The translations under genes were made by a program, and so were the position numbers. 46,305 nt of DNA from Coriobacteriia bacterium (GTDB lineage Bacteria > Actinomycetota > Coriobacteriia > Anaerosomatales > PALSA-660), in the NCBI GenBank assembly GCA_023252055.1, contig JAHEXP010000008.1, forward strand, positions 1-46,305, given 5' to 3'. Shown here in pieces: positions 30,599-40,784 of the stretch; positions within the stretch are counted from its first letter, which is position 1; every line of letters begins with the position of its first letter. Under the pieces are notes generated by a model. It was not told the DNA's origin. It made no database searches and saw nothing but the letters and a program-made list of their open reading frames with translations.

Positions 30599-32071
30599 TT
30601 ACAGTCCCGTGCCGATGAGGGCCGCCGGGATCGTCTTGAGGCACAGCTTGAGGTCCACCCACAGGCTGGTGTTCCTGCCGTACATGAGGTCCTGGAAGGT
30701 CATCTCGTCGAACGACACGCGGTTGCGTCCGACGACCTGCCACACACCGGTGATGCCGGACTGGACCTCGAGACGCTGGCGCTGCCAGTCGTCGTACTTC
30801 GCGGCCTCGTAGGGCAGGGGCGGGCGCGGGCCGACGAGGCTCATATCCCCGCGAAGGACGTTGATAAGCTGCGGGATCTCGTCGAGCGAGTACTTGCGGA
30901 TGAAGCGTCCCACCGGGGTGACGCGCGGGTCGTGGACGAGGTGGAAGACGCCGTTGCCGTTCTCGTCGGTCATCGTCGGCTTGGCATCGCCCGTGATCAT
31001 CGCCTGGACGTAGCGCTCGTGCGCGGACGAGTCGCTGTTGACGTACATCGAGCGGAACTTCAGGAAACCGAAGGTCGTCCCGGAGCGCCCCACCCTCGTC
31101 TGCGACAAGAAGACGGGTCCAGGTGACGTCAGCTTGATCGCGGCGGCTATGGCTGCGATGACCGGAGACAGCAAGAGAAGCGCGATCCCGGATCCCACGA
31201 TGTCGAGCGTGCGTTTGAACGCGTACCCTCGCGGCGCAGACGGCGTCCTGCGCACGCGCGTCACGGGGGTCTGGAACAGCGTCTTGAGGAGTTTGCTGCC
31301 CTCGAGCGGCCCCAGGAGCCCCGACGCCACGTATACGTCGACGCCGCGATCCTGGGCCACACCGACGAGGCCCATGATGTCCCGCGGCGCGATGCTGCTG
31401 CTGTCGATGAACAGGGAGTCGGCAGCGAGGTCGTCTGCCGGGCGGTCGCCGGCTTCCCAGATCAGCGCTTCCGACCAGGACTTCGTCGGGCCTTCGTCGT
31501 CGATGCAGCACACACGGTTGAAACCGCGAAGCTTGCCCAAGCGGGCCGCGATGCGGCGTGACTCGGGCGAATCGCCCACCACGTATGCGACCGGTTCGTG
31601 CTTCTTGACCCACGACTCGTACATCTCATGCAGCGCGCCGAGGCGCAGCGGAAACGTGAAGAGGGGGAGCATCGCGAACGTCAGCATCAGCGTGAGCCGC
31701 GAGATCGTGATCCAGCCCGACCCTATGACGAATGCCGCAGCCGAAGAGACGATGAAAGCGAGCGTGGAGGCCCGCAGGATGGTCCAGGCGTGGAGCGGCC
31801 GGGAAACGTACGCATCACGCTCGTAGAGGCCCGCTGCGGCGAACGCAGCGAGCACGGTCACGAACGGGAGGGCGAGGGACCAATCGATGGAGACGGGCAC
31901 GGGCTCCAGTCCGAGCCAGGGCGCCACGCCGCTGCGCAGAGCAAGGGCGGACAGCGTCGCCAGAAGCACGGCCACGCAATCCGCCACGATGCCTGCACGC
32001 CGCATCATCACCCGCCCGTCCCTCCCTGCGGGGGACTCGCCCCCGACCGATGCCCCATGTTCCTGCAACAT
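30599..32071 (-). CDS. Polyprenol-phosphate sugar-1-phosphate transferase (exopolysaccharide initiating transferase); start uncertain (32071, 32008 or 32011)
   Basis: Bacterial sugar transferase domain '[20 protein letters not shown]...[26 protein letters not shown]...[29 protein letters not shown]'. Confidence 0.92.
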   Translation of the reverse strand: MLQEHGASVGGESPAGRDGRVMMRRAGIVADCVAVLLATLSALALRSGVAPWLGLEPVPVSIDWSLALPFVTVLAAFAAAGLYERDAYVSRPLHAWTILRASTLAFIVSSAAAFVIGSGWITISRLTLMLTFAMLPLFTFPLRLGALHEMYESWVKKHEPVAYVVGDSPESRRIAARLGKLRGFNRVCCIDDEGPTKSWSEALIWEAGDRPADDLAADSLFIDSSSIAPRDIMGLVGVAQDRGVDVYVASGLLGPLEGSKLLKTLFQTPVTRVRRTPSAPRGYAFKRTLDIVGSGIALLLLSPVIAAIAAAIKLTSPGPVFLSQTRVGRSGTTFGFLKFRSMYVNSDSSAHERYVQAMITGDAKPTMTDENGNGVFHLVHDPRVTPVGRFIRKYSLDEIPQLINVLRGDMSLVGPRPPLPYEAAKYDDWQRQRLEVQSGITGVWQVVGRNRVSFDEMTFQDLMYGRNTSLWVDLKLCLKTIPAALIGTGL

Positions 32072-32259
32072 CCCGCTCACTCCCGCCGGTGTGGCTCCTG
32101 CTTCCCGGATATCGGCAGGTGAGTGGGTGCAATTGAGCATACCCAGATTCTGTGAAGACGAGCCGGGGGACGGCGATCCGCCTGCCGGGGCTCGGCCGGC
32201 CTTCGTCGCCAACGCCTCGTCGGCCTACAGGAAAGCGCGCCGCGCCGCGTCCATCCTGT

Positions 32260-33126
32260 CTAGAAGAGCCGCTTCAGGAACGCGTGGGCGAGACTCGACC
32301 GCACCACCGCCTCATCGGGCGAGGCGTCGTCGGGGATGACGATCCGATGGATCCGGAAAGGATCCGTGCCGGCGCCGTTGACTCCGGCCATCGCCGAGAA
32401 GGCGCAGTGGTACCCGGCTCGTTGCGCGAACGAGGCCTCGCGCTCTCCCCAGTCGGCTGCGGTGCCGTTGGGATAGGCGAGCGCGGTGACACGGAGGCCG
32501 AAGCGGCCTTCGAGTTCGGCCTTGGCCCCCGCGATCTCGTCCCACGCACGATCGTCTGAGCACCGAGAGAGGATCGGATGCAACCGGGTGTGCGACTGGA
32601 GATCGAACGCGCCGTCCATCGCCCGCAACTCGTCGCCGGACAGGGCGCTCCGCTCCGGGAGCGCTTCCGTCTCGGAATGGCCGGCCGCCTCGAGCGCGGC
32701 GACGCGGGCCGCGTCGGGCTCCCCCTTGAGATGCTCCGCGCCGGCGACGCCCCCCGGCACCTGCGTCCACCAGAACGCCCGGTCGGTGCCCACGATGCTG
32801 CTTGCGAGGAACACGGTCGGAACCACATCGTGCGCCCTGCATACGTCGAGCAGCGCGAAGTTGCCCCGATGGCCGTCGTCGAATGTGACCGCGAGCGCGC
32901 GGTGCGGCAGCGCCTCGAGGTTCCCGCTCCGGAGCGCATCGGTGTAGCGGCTCAAGGCGATGAACGAGTAGCGTTTGGCGAGCGCGTCCAGTTGCCGGGA
33001 CAGCACTTCAGGTTCCGGGTCGTGGAGGCACAGGACCGTGACGTTCCTGCGCTGGAGGGCGTGGCGCAGCACGAACGGAAGCCCGCTGAACCTGAGCGCC
33101 GTCCAGACCTGCTGCATCACCGGCAT
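32260..33126 (-). CDS. Polysaccharide deacetylase family protein
   Basis: 'LAVTFDDGHRGNFALLDVCRAHDVVPTVFLASS', 'FDLQSHTRLHPILS'; ATG at 33126. Confidence 0.88.
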   Translation of the reverse strand: MPVMQQVWTALRFSGLPFVLRHALQRRNVTVLCLHDPEPEVLSRQLDALAKRYSFIALSRYTDALRSGNLEALPHRALAVTFDDGHRGNFALLDVCRAHDVVPTVFLASSIVGTDRAFWWTQVPGGVAGAEHLKGEPDAARVAALEAAGHSETEALPERSALSGDELRAMDGAFDLQSHTRLHPILSRCSDDRAWDEIAGAKAELEGRFGLRVTALAYPNGTAADWGEREASFAQRAGYHCAFSAMAGVNGAGTDPFRIHRIVIPDDASPDEAVVRSSLAHAFLKRLF

Positions 33127-33218
33127 CTGCCGCCCCTCGGATGTCTCGGACCCGCTCGTGTCACGCTTCGTATGAGGGTACCCGCATTCCGCGGAGGCAG
33201 CCACCGCAAGGCGGGCAT

Positions 33219-33229
33219 CGGGTACGATG
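33219..33229 (+). promoter_or_regulatory. CGGGTACGATG element upstream of the epimerase at 33315
   Basis: Third copy of recurring intergenic motif. Confidence 0.3.
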
Positions 33230-33314
33230 AGGCTCACTCCGGATCCCCCCGGATCAGACCCGTAGCTGCGCCCCCATCGGCGTTCGCGGGACCCGCCCGG
33301 CTTGGAGGAAGTAG

Positions 33315-34277
33315 ATGCGCGCAGTGGTCACCGGCTGTGCCGGCTTCATAGGCTCTTCGCTGACGGACCGCCTCCTCGAACTCGGGAACGAGGTCGTCGG
33401 GATCGACTCCTTCGACGACTACTACGCACCATCGGCGAAGCGCGATAACCTCGCCGGGGCGCTGCGCGACCCCGCCTTCACCTTGGTGGAGGGGGATCTC
33501 CTGGATCTGGCTCGGCCCGACGCCGCCTGCACCGGCTCGCTGAGGGAGATCATCTCCGCGGCCGACCACGTGTACCACCTCGCAGCGCAGCCCGGCGTGC
33601 GGGAGAGCTGGGGCCGCACCTTCGAGAGTTACGCGCGCAACAACGTTCTGGCGACCCAGGTGCTGCTCGAGTGCGCCAAGGACGTCGGGGTGGAGTCGTT
33701 CGTATGCGCCTCGAGCTCCTCGGTGTACGGGGATACGGACATGCTGCCGATGGACGAGGAGGCGGCATGCCGGCCGTACTCGCCCTACGGAGTCACGAAG
33801 CTTGCCGGCGAGAACCTGGCACGGCTGTACGCCCGCAACTTCGGGATGCCCGCGGTCGTGCTGCGGTTCTTCACCGTGTACGGTCCCCGGCAGCGGCCCG
33901 ACATGGCGTTCCACCGCTTCATCCGCGCCGTGCTCGAGGACCGCGATATCGAGGTCTTCGGGGACGGTTCGCAGACGCGCGACTTCACGTTCGTGGGCGA
34001 CATCGTCGACGGGATCCTCGCAGCGCCCGCCGCACCCGCCGGGTCGGTCATGAACCTGGGAGGCGGCTGCCGGGTGTCGCTCGCCGAGACGCTCGACGTG
34101 CTGGGTTCGGTCATGGGGCGCGAGGTTCGGATCAAGCGGTCTCCGGTACAGGCGGGTGACGTGAGGGACACGTGGGCGTCGGTCACACGCGCCCGTGAGC
34201 TGATCGGCTACGAGCCGAAGGTGGATCTGGCGGCCGGTCTGGACGCCGAGTACCGCTGGCTGGCAAGCATCGCGTGA
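33315..34277 (+). CDS. NAD-dependent epimerase/dehydratase (UDP-glucuronate 4-epimerase-like)
   Basis: 'MRAVVTGCAGFIGSSLTDRLLELGNEVVGIDSFDDYY', 'YSPYGVTKLAGE', 'FFTVYGPRQRPDMAFHRFIRA'. Confidence 0.92.
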   Translation: MRAVVTGCAGFIGSSLTDRLLELGNEVVGIDSFDDYYAPSAKRDNLAGALRDPAFTLVEGDLLDLARPDAACTGSLREIISAADHVYHLAAQPGVRESWGRTFESYARNNVLATQVLLECAKDVGVESFVCASSSSVYGDTDMLPMDEEAACRPYSPYGVTKLAGENLARLYARNFGMPAVVLRFFTVYGPRQRPDMAFHRFIRAVLEDRDIEVFGDGSQTRDFTFVGDIVDGILAAPAAPAGSVMNLGGGCRVSLAETLDVLGSVMGREVRIKRSPVQAGDVRDTWASVTRARELIGYEPKVDLAAGLDAEYRWLASIA

Positions 34278-34332
34278 CCGGTCTCATTACGAGCGCCCTT
34301 GGCTCGACCAGGCCCGTTCGTCGAGAGCGACG

Positions 34333-35547
34333 TCAGCGAGTCTGAGGGCGGAGGCGCCGGATCGTGTCGGCCAGAGGTTCGACCGCCACGCGGTAGTCGA
34401 AGCTCCGCTCCGCCACCTGCCGGCCGCACGCCCCCACCGCAGCGGACCCCTCGGGATCGGACAGGCTGCGGCGCATGCCGGCCGCGAGAGCCCCGACATC
34501 GCCGGGCGGGACGAGGAACGCGCTCCGGCCATCGGTCAAGTATGCGGCGATGTCGCTGGTGGCGGTCACAACGACCGGGCGGCCTGACGCCAGGAACTCG
34601 CCGAGCTTGGTGGGGAACCCGGCGTCCGCCTGCTGGCTCGCGGGTCGAGCCAGAACGAGCACCGACGCATCACGTAGGTGCCGGGGGACATCCTCGCGCC
34701 GAACCTGCCCTGTGAATAGCACGCGGTCAGCGATCCCGAGGTCTTCGGCGATGCGCCGGAACTCGGGGACGTTCGACACGCGCTCGTCGTCGGAGTCGCC
34801 AACGAGCCGCAGCACCACATCCGGGAAGTCGGGCGAGACCTCGGCGAAGGCTCGCATGAGCGTGGCCACGCCGTCTTTCGCCTCATTCAGCATGCCCACG
34901 TAGACCATGAGGCGCGGGTCGTGGGCGGGCGGCTGATCGGTGCGGTAGTCATCGGAGTCCACCAGGATCGGGACGACGATCACCTCCGCGGACGGGCGCG
35001 CGTGCGTGCGCGCATAGCCGGCGAGGTAGGTCGAGATCGCGACGATCACGTCGAACCGGCGCAGGAACGTCTCGCCGTGATGGACCTGGCGAGCATCACG
35101 TGACGGCCCCGCCGGCAGTCCGTGATACGGCATCTCGACGAGGCTCAGCACGTACAGCGCGCCCACCGATCTCGCCACCCGGTCGAAGAACGCGCCGGTG
35201 CGCGTGGCGCTGCCGTAGAGGAGCACCGCGTCCACCCCGCTCCGCTCGTCGAGTTCCCGGATCCGACGCCGCGCGCGCCGGAGGCTCGTCATGATCCGCC
35301 ACTTGCGCGTGATCAGGTGCGGGCTCTTGATCGTGGACACGCTGGTGTACTCGAAGGGAACGCCGCGGAACACACCGGTGACTTCGGTGTTGACCGCGGT
35401 GGATGCCTGCAATTCGCTCGGGCCGAGCATGATCACGTGCACGTCCTCGCCGGCGGCCGCGAGGCCGCGTGCGTACGCGGCGACGCGTGACGTCGCGGCG
35501 GTGCCGTTCGGGAACCCGATGTAGGGCTCGGCGACTATGACGATCAC
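34333..35547 (-). CDS. Glycosyltransferase family 4 protein
   Basis: 'VYVGMLNEAKDGVATLMRAFAEV', 'FPTKLGEFLASGRPVVVTATSD'. Confidence 0.88.
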   Translation of the reverse strand: MIVIVAEPYIGFPNGTAATSRVAAYARGLAAAGEDVHVIMLGPSELQASTAVNTEVTGVFRGVPFEYTSVSTIKSPHLITRKWRIMTSLRRARRRIRELDERSGVDAVLLYGSATRTGAFFDRVARSVGALYVLSLVEMPYHGLPAGPSRDARQVHHGETFLRRFDVIVAISTYLAGYARTHARPSAEVIVVPILVDSDDYRTDQPPAHDPRLMVYVGMLNEAKDGVATLMRAFAEVSPDFPDVVLRLVGDSDDERVSNVPEFRRIAEDLGIADRVLFTGQVRREDVPRHLRDASVLVLARPASQQADAGFPTKLGEFLASGRPVVVTATSDIAAYLTDGRSAFLVPPGDVGALAAGMRRSLSDPEGSAAVGACGRQVAERSFDYRVAVEPLADTIRRLRPQTR

Positions 35548-36644
35548 AGGTGCGTCCTCCCATGCCGGTCCATGACCGATCCGTAGATACGCACGTAGGC
35601 GTCGACCATCGTGGCGACCGAGAACCGGGGCTCCAAGCGCAACCGGCCCTCGCGGCCCATATCGGCCGCCCGCCCGGGGTCCTTGCGAAGCGAGCGCAGC
35701 GCCGAGACGAGCGCGTCGGCATCACGCGGCGGCACGAGGAATCCGGTCACGCCGTCCTCGACCAGTTCCGGGTTGCCCCCAGAGTCGGTGCACACCACCG
35801 GAAGGCCGCACGCCATGTACTCCATGATCGCGTTCGAGCAGCCCTCCGCGTGGGAGCGGGGGTCGGAGAGCAGGACGCCGACGTCTGCGGTCATGAGCGC
35901 CGGCACCACTTCGAGGCCAGGGTCCGGGAACTGCATCGTTCCTGAGGCGATGAGGTCGGCTGCCTGATGGACGAGCCCAGCGCGGTCGGGCCCGTCGCCA
36001 AGCGCGATGACGGTCCATCCTGCCGCCTCCGCGGCCAGACGGCGCGCCGCGTCGAGCAGTACCGCCCAGTCCTTCCCGTCGGCCATCCGGGCCGCCATGA
36101 CCGCCACGAAACCGTTCGTGGTCGCCGCGTCCCCCGCGCGAACCGCGCCCGCGAGGCGCGCACAGTCGAAGCCGTTGTAGACCACGTGTCCGCGCGCGCC
36201 CTCAGGGATCCCGAACGCCTCGAGGCCGGCCCGGCTGTTGGCCACGACCGTGTCGGACAGCGCCATTCCGAGCCGGTATCCCCAGGCGCGGCGCGGAGGC
36301 AGGTCGCCACGCCGGATCGTGCCCGCGACCAACGGGATACCCCTCGCGCGGCAGAACGGGACCATCGCAAGCGTGGACATCCACCCCCACGAATGCACGA
36401 TGTCGGGCGAGATGCGCGCCGCCGCACGCCACATCCGGAAGGCCGGTGTGATGTCGAAGCGGAAGCGTCGCGGGACCACGTCGACGCCGATGCCCAGGCC
36501 TTCGAGCACCGGCCGGTACGGCCCGTCTTGCATGCTCACGACGGAGGCCGACCACGGTGCGGGCAGCGAGGACGCGAGGAGCGCCAGCTGACGTTCGGCA
36601 CCGCCGTTCCACATCCCATCGGCGACCATGAGGACCTTGGCCAT
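35544..36644 (-). CDS. Glycosyltransferase family 4 protein
   Basis: 'SHAEGCSNAIMEYMACGLPVVCTDSGGNPELVEDGVTGFLVPP'. Confidence 0.92.
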   Translation of the reverse strand: MAKVLMVADGMWNGGAERQLALLASSLPAPWSASVVSMQDGPYRPVLEGLGIGVDVVPRRFRFDITPAFRMWRAAARISPDIVHSWGWMSTLAMVPFCRARGIPLVAGTIRRGDLPPRRAWGYRLGMALSDTVVANSRAGLEAFGIPEGARGHVVYNGFDCARLAGAVRAGDAATTNGFVAVMAARMADGKDWAVLLDAARRLAAEAAGWTVIALGDGPDRAGLVHQAADLIASGTMQFPDPGLEVVPALMTADVGVLLSDPRSHAEGCSNAIMEYMACGLPVVCTDSGGNPELVEDGVTGFLVPPRDADALVSALRSLRKDPGRAADMGREGRLRLEPRFSVATMVDAYVRIYGSVMDRHGRTHL

Positions 36645-36659
36645 GTCCGCGGCCCGCCC

Positions 36660-37541
36660 CTATCCGGCGCCGAGGAAGTCGTCGTAGATCTTGCGCTCCG
36701 CCGCGAGCCGGACGACGGCGTCGGCCCACGGGCGTGGCGCCCAGCCGGTCCGCTCGCGGAAGCGGGTGCTGTCGAGCGAGCGGTCGATCACCGGTTCGTC
36801 GCGCGGTTCGATATCCGCGCCCCAGCCCAGGGCGGCGTCGAGGCCGGTGAGGAGGTCGAACTTGGAGATGGGAGAGGCGGAGACGTGCCAGAGGCCGTCG
36901 AGGTCCCGCCACCGCGAGCACAGGCCCTCGATGACGTCCACGAGGTCGCTCGTCGTGAGGCCGGAGAACACCGCCTTGGTGAAGCCCCCGCACCTGGACC
37001 CCCGGCACGACGCGAACCATTCGAGCAGGCCGGTCGGATGGGAGAGTTCCCACCCGACCATCGATGTCCGCACCGTCACAGCGCCGGAGACGTCGGTCAC
37101 CTCTCCGAGGAGCTTCGAGCGACCGTAGAGGTCGGTTGCGTCGGGCAGGTCGTCCTCGGTGTAGCAGCCCGTGCGGCCGCTGAAGACGCAATCGGTGCTC
37201 AGGTGCACGAAGCGTGCGCCCGCCGCCGAGCACATGGCGGCGACCTCGTGGGGGAACAGCGCGTTCGTTCGGATGCTCGGGACCGACTCGTGCGCATCGG
37301 CCTTCTGCTTCACGACCCCGATGCAGTTCACGACCGCATCGGGACGGACGCGGTCCATCACGGAAGCGAGACTCGAGGGGTCCTCGACCGAGACGCCGGT
37401 CGCGAAACGGGCACGCGGCGCGAACCGCTGCGCAGGCCCGTTCGCGTCCCGGACGGTGCATGTCACATCGTGACGCTCCGAGAGCAGAGCGGCCGCGCGA
37501 TGCCCGAGCATGCCGCTCCCGCCAAGCACGAGGATCTTCAT
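36660..37541 (-). CDS. RmlD-like SDR sugar-nucleotide reductase
   Basis: 'MKILVLGGSGMLGHRAAALL', 'FVHLSTDCVFSGRTGCYTEDDLPDATDLYGRSKLLGE'. Confidence 0.88.
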   Translation of the reverse strand: MKILVLGGSGMLGHRAAALLSERHDVTCTVRDANGPAQRFAPRARFATGVSVEDPSSLASVMDRVRPDAVVNCIGVVKQKADAHESVPSIRTNALFPHEVAAMCSAAGARFVHLSTDCVFSGRTGCYTEDDLPDATDLYGRSKLLGEVTDVSGAVTVRTSMVGWELSHPTGLLEWFASCRGSRCGGFTKAVFSGLTTSDLVDVIEGLCSRWRDLDGLWHVSASPISKFDLLTGLDAALGWGADIEPRDEPVIDRSLDSTRFRERTGWAPRPWADAVVRLAAERKIYDDFLGAG

Positions 37542-37560
37542 CGGATCGCCCCGATCCTCA

Positions 37561-38505
37561 TCAGCGCGCGGACCAGCGCTGAAGGGTCACAGGGTCGCTC
37601 GCAAGCCACGCCATGTACCGCCTCAGCCCATCGCCGAGGGCGACCGAAGGACTGAATCCGAACGCGGCGTGCGCAGCAGCGACATCGGCAAGGCTGTCCC
37701 GGACGTCGCCTGGCCGGGGCCCCTCGTGGACGATGCGTGGCGAGGTGCCCGAGATGTCGGCCATCGTGCGAACCAGCTCGTTCACGGTCACCTGCGTGGC
37801 ACTCCCGAGGTTGAAGACCCCGCTCACCCCGGGGGTCGTGCCTGCGAGGAGGTTGGCGCGCGCGACATCGGCGACGTTGACGAAGTCCCGCGTCTGCTCG
37901 CCATCCCCGAAGATGACAACGTCCATCCCGCGCAGGATGCGCTCCGCGAAGATGGGGATCGCATTGCCGTAGGCGTCGTAGCGCTGGCGTGGGCCGTAGA
38001 CGTTGAAGTAGCGCAGGCATACGTTCGACATGCCGTGGAGCTTGTTGTAGACGAGGCACATCTTCTCCGCGGCGAGTTTGCTCACGCCGTACGGCGAGTC
38101 CGGGTCCTGGGGGTGGTCCTCACGGATCGGCAGCGTCTTGAGCTCCCCGAAGATTCCCGCAGACGACGAGAACACGACGCGCTCGATGCCGTTGGCCCGC
38201 GCGGCCTCGAGCACGTTCACCATGCCGAGGACGTTGACCTGCGAGTCCCTCGCGGGATTCTCGATGGACCTCGTGTTGCCCACGCTCGCAGCGAGGTGGA
38301 AGACGACGTCGCAGCCGACCATCGCCGAACACACCGCGTCCCCGTCCGTCACGTCACCACGGACGAATGCGGCCCCTTCTTGCAGGTTGGCTTCGTAGCC
38401 CGAGGAGATGTCGTCGAACACCACGACCTCGTGACCCTCGCTCAGGAGCAGTTCGACCAGGTTGCTGCCGATGAAGCCGGCGCCGCCCGTCACGAGCGCC
38501 TTCAC
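37561..38505 (-). CDS. NAD-dependent epimerase/dehydratase (UDP-glucose 4-epimerase-like)
   Basis: GTG start at 38505; 'KALVTGGAGFIGSNLVELLLSEGHEVVVFDDISSG', 'DSPYGVSKLAAE'. Confidence 0.92.
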   Translation of the reverse strand: MKALVTGGAGFIGSNLVELLLSEGHEVVVFDDISSGYEANLQEGAAFVRGDVTDGDAVCSAMVGCDVVFHLAASVGNTRSIENPARDSQVNVLGMVNVLEAARANGIERVVFSSSAGIFGELKTLPIREDHPQDPDSPYGVSKLAAEKMCLVYNKLHGMSNVCLRYFNVYGPRQRYDAYGNAIPIFAERILRGMDVVIFGDGEQTRDFVNVADVARANLLAGTTPGVSGVFNLGSATQVTVNELVRTMADISGTSPRIVHEGPRPGDVRDSLADVAAAHAAFGFSPSVALGDGLRRYMAWLASDPVTLQRWSAR

Positions 38506-39593
38506 GCGACACCCGCCGCGGACAGGTGGCCGACGATGATGCGGGCCACGGTCTGGGACACGTCGTCGGCAAGGTACTCGGCCGGTGGCTGCCATCCGCC
38601 GCGCTTGCGTACAGCGAGGTCGACGCACGCGAGGACCGACTCCGGCTCCACACCCGACAGGATATTGCTGCCGCACTCGATCGTCTCCGGCCGTTCGGTG
38701 ACGTCACGCAGCGTGACGGTGGGGACTCCGAAGATGCAGCACTCCTCCTGCACCGTCCCGCTGTCGCTGAGCACGCAGAACGCGGACTTCTCAAGGGCCA
38801 CGAAATCGAACAGGCCCAGCGGTTCGACGAAGCGCACGCCGTCCATCGTGACGCCGAAGGAGCGCATGCGGTCGGCGGTCCTGGGGTGCAGCGAGCACAC
38901 GATCGGCATTCCGTAACGGCCCGCCACGCGCTCGAGGGACGCGGCGAGCGACCGCAGCCGGGGCTCGACGTCCACCGTCTCGGCGCGGTGCACCGTGGCG
39001 AGCATGAACCCGCCAGCGGTCAGGCCGAGCGTCTCGAGCGCGCCTGCCGAAGCGATCCGGTCCTCGTAGCGATCGAGGACCTCCTTGATCGGGTTGCCGG
39101 TGACGAACACGCGGTGGCGCTCGACGCCCTCCTTCACGAGGTTCGCCGCACTGCGGTGCGTGTACGGCATGAGTACCGAGCTGGAGTGGTCGATGACGCG
39201 ACGGTTCACCTCTTCGGGCACGCGGTCGTCGTAGCAGCGGTTGCCGGCCTCCATATGGAAGACGGGGATCCCCATGCGTTTCGCGACGATCGCGGTGAGG
39301 CCCGAGTTCGTGTCGCCCAGAACGAGAAGGGCATCCGGGCGGTGCTCCGACATCAGGGCGCCGGATCCCGCGATGATCTGGCCGACCTGGTCTGCGAAGC
39401 CGGATCCGCGCACCCCCATGGCGACGTCGGGCGCTCGCAGACCGAGCTCCTCGAAGAAGAGCCTGCTGAGGCGGTCGTCGTAGTTCTGGCCGGTGTGCAC
39501 GAGCAGGTGTTCGCACGATGCGTCGAGCGCGTCGATGACACAGCGGAGCCGGATGATCTCGGGACGCGTCCCGAGTACGGTCATCACCTTCAT
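38502..39593 (-). CDS. wecB: UDP-N-acetylglucosamine 2-epimerase family protein (WbjD/FnlC-like)
   Basis: 'MTVLGTRPEIIRLRCVI', 'HTGQNYDDRLSRLFFEELGL', 'HMEAGNRCYDDRVPEEVNRRVIDH'. Confidence 0.93.
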   Translation of the reverse strand: MKVMTVLGTRPEIIRLRCVIDALDASCEHLLVHTGQNYDDRLSRLFFEELGLRAPDVAMGVRGSGFADQVGQIIAGSGALMSEHRPDALLVLGDTNSGLTAIVAKRMGIPVFHMEAGNRCYDDRVPEEVNRRVIDHSSSVLMPYTHRSAANLVKEGVERHRVFVTGNPIKEVLDRYEDRIASAGALETLGLTAGGFMLATVHRAETVDVEPRLRSLAASLERVAGRYGMPIVCSLHPRTADRMRSFGVTMDGVRFVEPLGLFDFVALEKSAFCVLSDSGTVQEECCIFGVPTVTLRDVTERPETIECGSNILSGVEPESVLACVDLAVRKRGGWQPPAEYLADDVSQTVARIIVGHLSAAGVA

Positions 39594-39600
39594 CGCATCA

Positions 39601-40671
39601 TCACGCGCCCAAGTACGAAGCGTCGGCGATCTCGGGCACGCGGGCAGCGAGGTACGTGGCCAGCTCGCCGGGATCCATCAGGTTGTCTGCCGAGCTGTAC
39701 TCGGCGCTCAGGACGGGGGAGGGGCACCCGTCTCCCGCCACCTCCGGGAGCATGGGCCGCAGAGCGTAGTAACCGGGCGCTCCGTGAACTGTGCGGAACG
39801 ACTCCTCCTCCGAGATCAGGATCTCGTGGATCTTCTCACCGGGCCGGATGCCCGTGACGACGACAGGGATGTCCCGGCCCGCGATCAGCGCGTCCGCCAC
39901 GTCGACGATGAGCGCGGACGGGACACGCGGGATGTACGTCTCTCCGGGCGCAGCGCTCCGCACTGCGGCGAAGATGGTGTCGACCGCGTCGTCCAGAGTC
40001 AACAGGAACCTCGTCATGTCCCGCGTCGTGATGGTGACGGGACCACCCGCGGCGATCTGGTCGAGGAACAAAGGGACCACAGATCCGCGGGACGCGAGGA
40101 CGTTGCCGTAGCGGACGCAGATGAACCTCGTCGCCGGACGGCGCATGTTCCCCTGGATGTAGACGCGCTCCTGGATCGCTTTCGTCATCCCCATGACGTT
40201 GACCGGCTTGCATGCCTTGTCGGTGGAGATACCGACGACGGTCTCCACGGGCAGGTCGAACTCGCGGATGGCGCGAACGATGTTCTCGGCACCCTCGACA
40301 TTGGTACGGACCGCCTCCCAGGGGGAGTACTCGCAGGTGGGCACCTGTTTGAGCGCCGCCGCGCTGAATACGATGTCCGTGTCGCGCAGCACCGCCGCGA
40401 CGCTGTGGTAATCGCGAACGTCACCGATGCGGAATTCCAGGCACTGCTCGAAGTTGCGGTAGATGACCTCATCGGTCGCCGCGCGCTGGTTCTGGAAGCT
40501 CAAGCGCATGTAGTGCTGCTTCGCCTCGTCCCGCGAGAAGACGATGATCTTGGCGGGCGTGCCGTTGACGCCGGTCAGCAGGCGGCGGACGAGCACCTGG
40601 CCGAGCGAACCGGTTCCTCCGGTGACGAGGATTCGCTTGCCTTCGAACTCCTGAGCTGCGGAATCTCCCAC
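39601..40671 (-). CDS. Polysaccharide biosynthesis SDR (CapE/WbjB/FnlA-like UDP-GlcNAc dehydratase/epimerase)
   Basis: 'KRILVTGGTGSLGQVLVRRLL', 'GISTDKACKPVNVMGMTKAIQERV', 'GIRPGEKIHEILISEEE'. Confidence 0.9.
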   Translation of the reverse strand: MGDSAAQEFEGKRILVTGGTGSLGQVLVRRLLTGVNGTPAKIIVFSRDEAKQHYMRLSFQNQRAATDEVIYRNFEQCLEFRIGDVRDYHSVAAVLRDTDIVFSAAALKQVPTCEYSPWEAVRTNVEGAENIVRAIREFDLPVETVVGISTDKACKPVNVMGMTKAIQERVYIQGNMRRPATRFICVRYGNVLASRGSVVPLFLDQIAAGGPVTITTRDMTRFLLTLDDAVDTIFAAVRSAAPGETYIPRVPSALIVDVADALIAGRDIPVVVTGIRPGEKIHEILISEEESFRTVHGAPGYYALRPMLPEVAGDGCPSPVLSAEYSSADNLMDPGELATYLAARVPEIADASYLGA

Positions 40672-40784
40672 TTGGTCCCCCTATGCTGGTGCGCAGGTCG
40701 TGAGGCGAGGCGCGCGAAGGCCATCGTTGGCCCTCCTCCCGGAAGTCTACCCCACGTTCAGGCGCCTTCCGCCGTCCCGGCTCG

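Noticed and set aside
33241-33256. CCGGATC direct/inverted mini-repeat (GATCC-CCCC-GGATC)
   Set aside because: Too short and isolated to distinguish from chance in GC-rich DNA.
38526-39857. 443-aa plus-strand ORF antisense to the UDP-GlcNAc 2-epimerase
   Set aside because: Composition typical of antisense frames; sense protein has clear family motifs.
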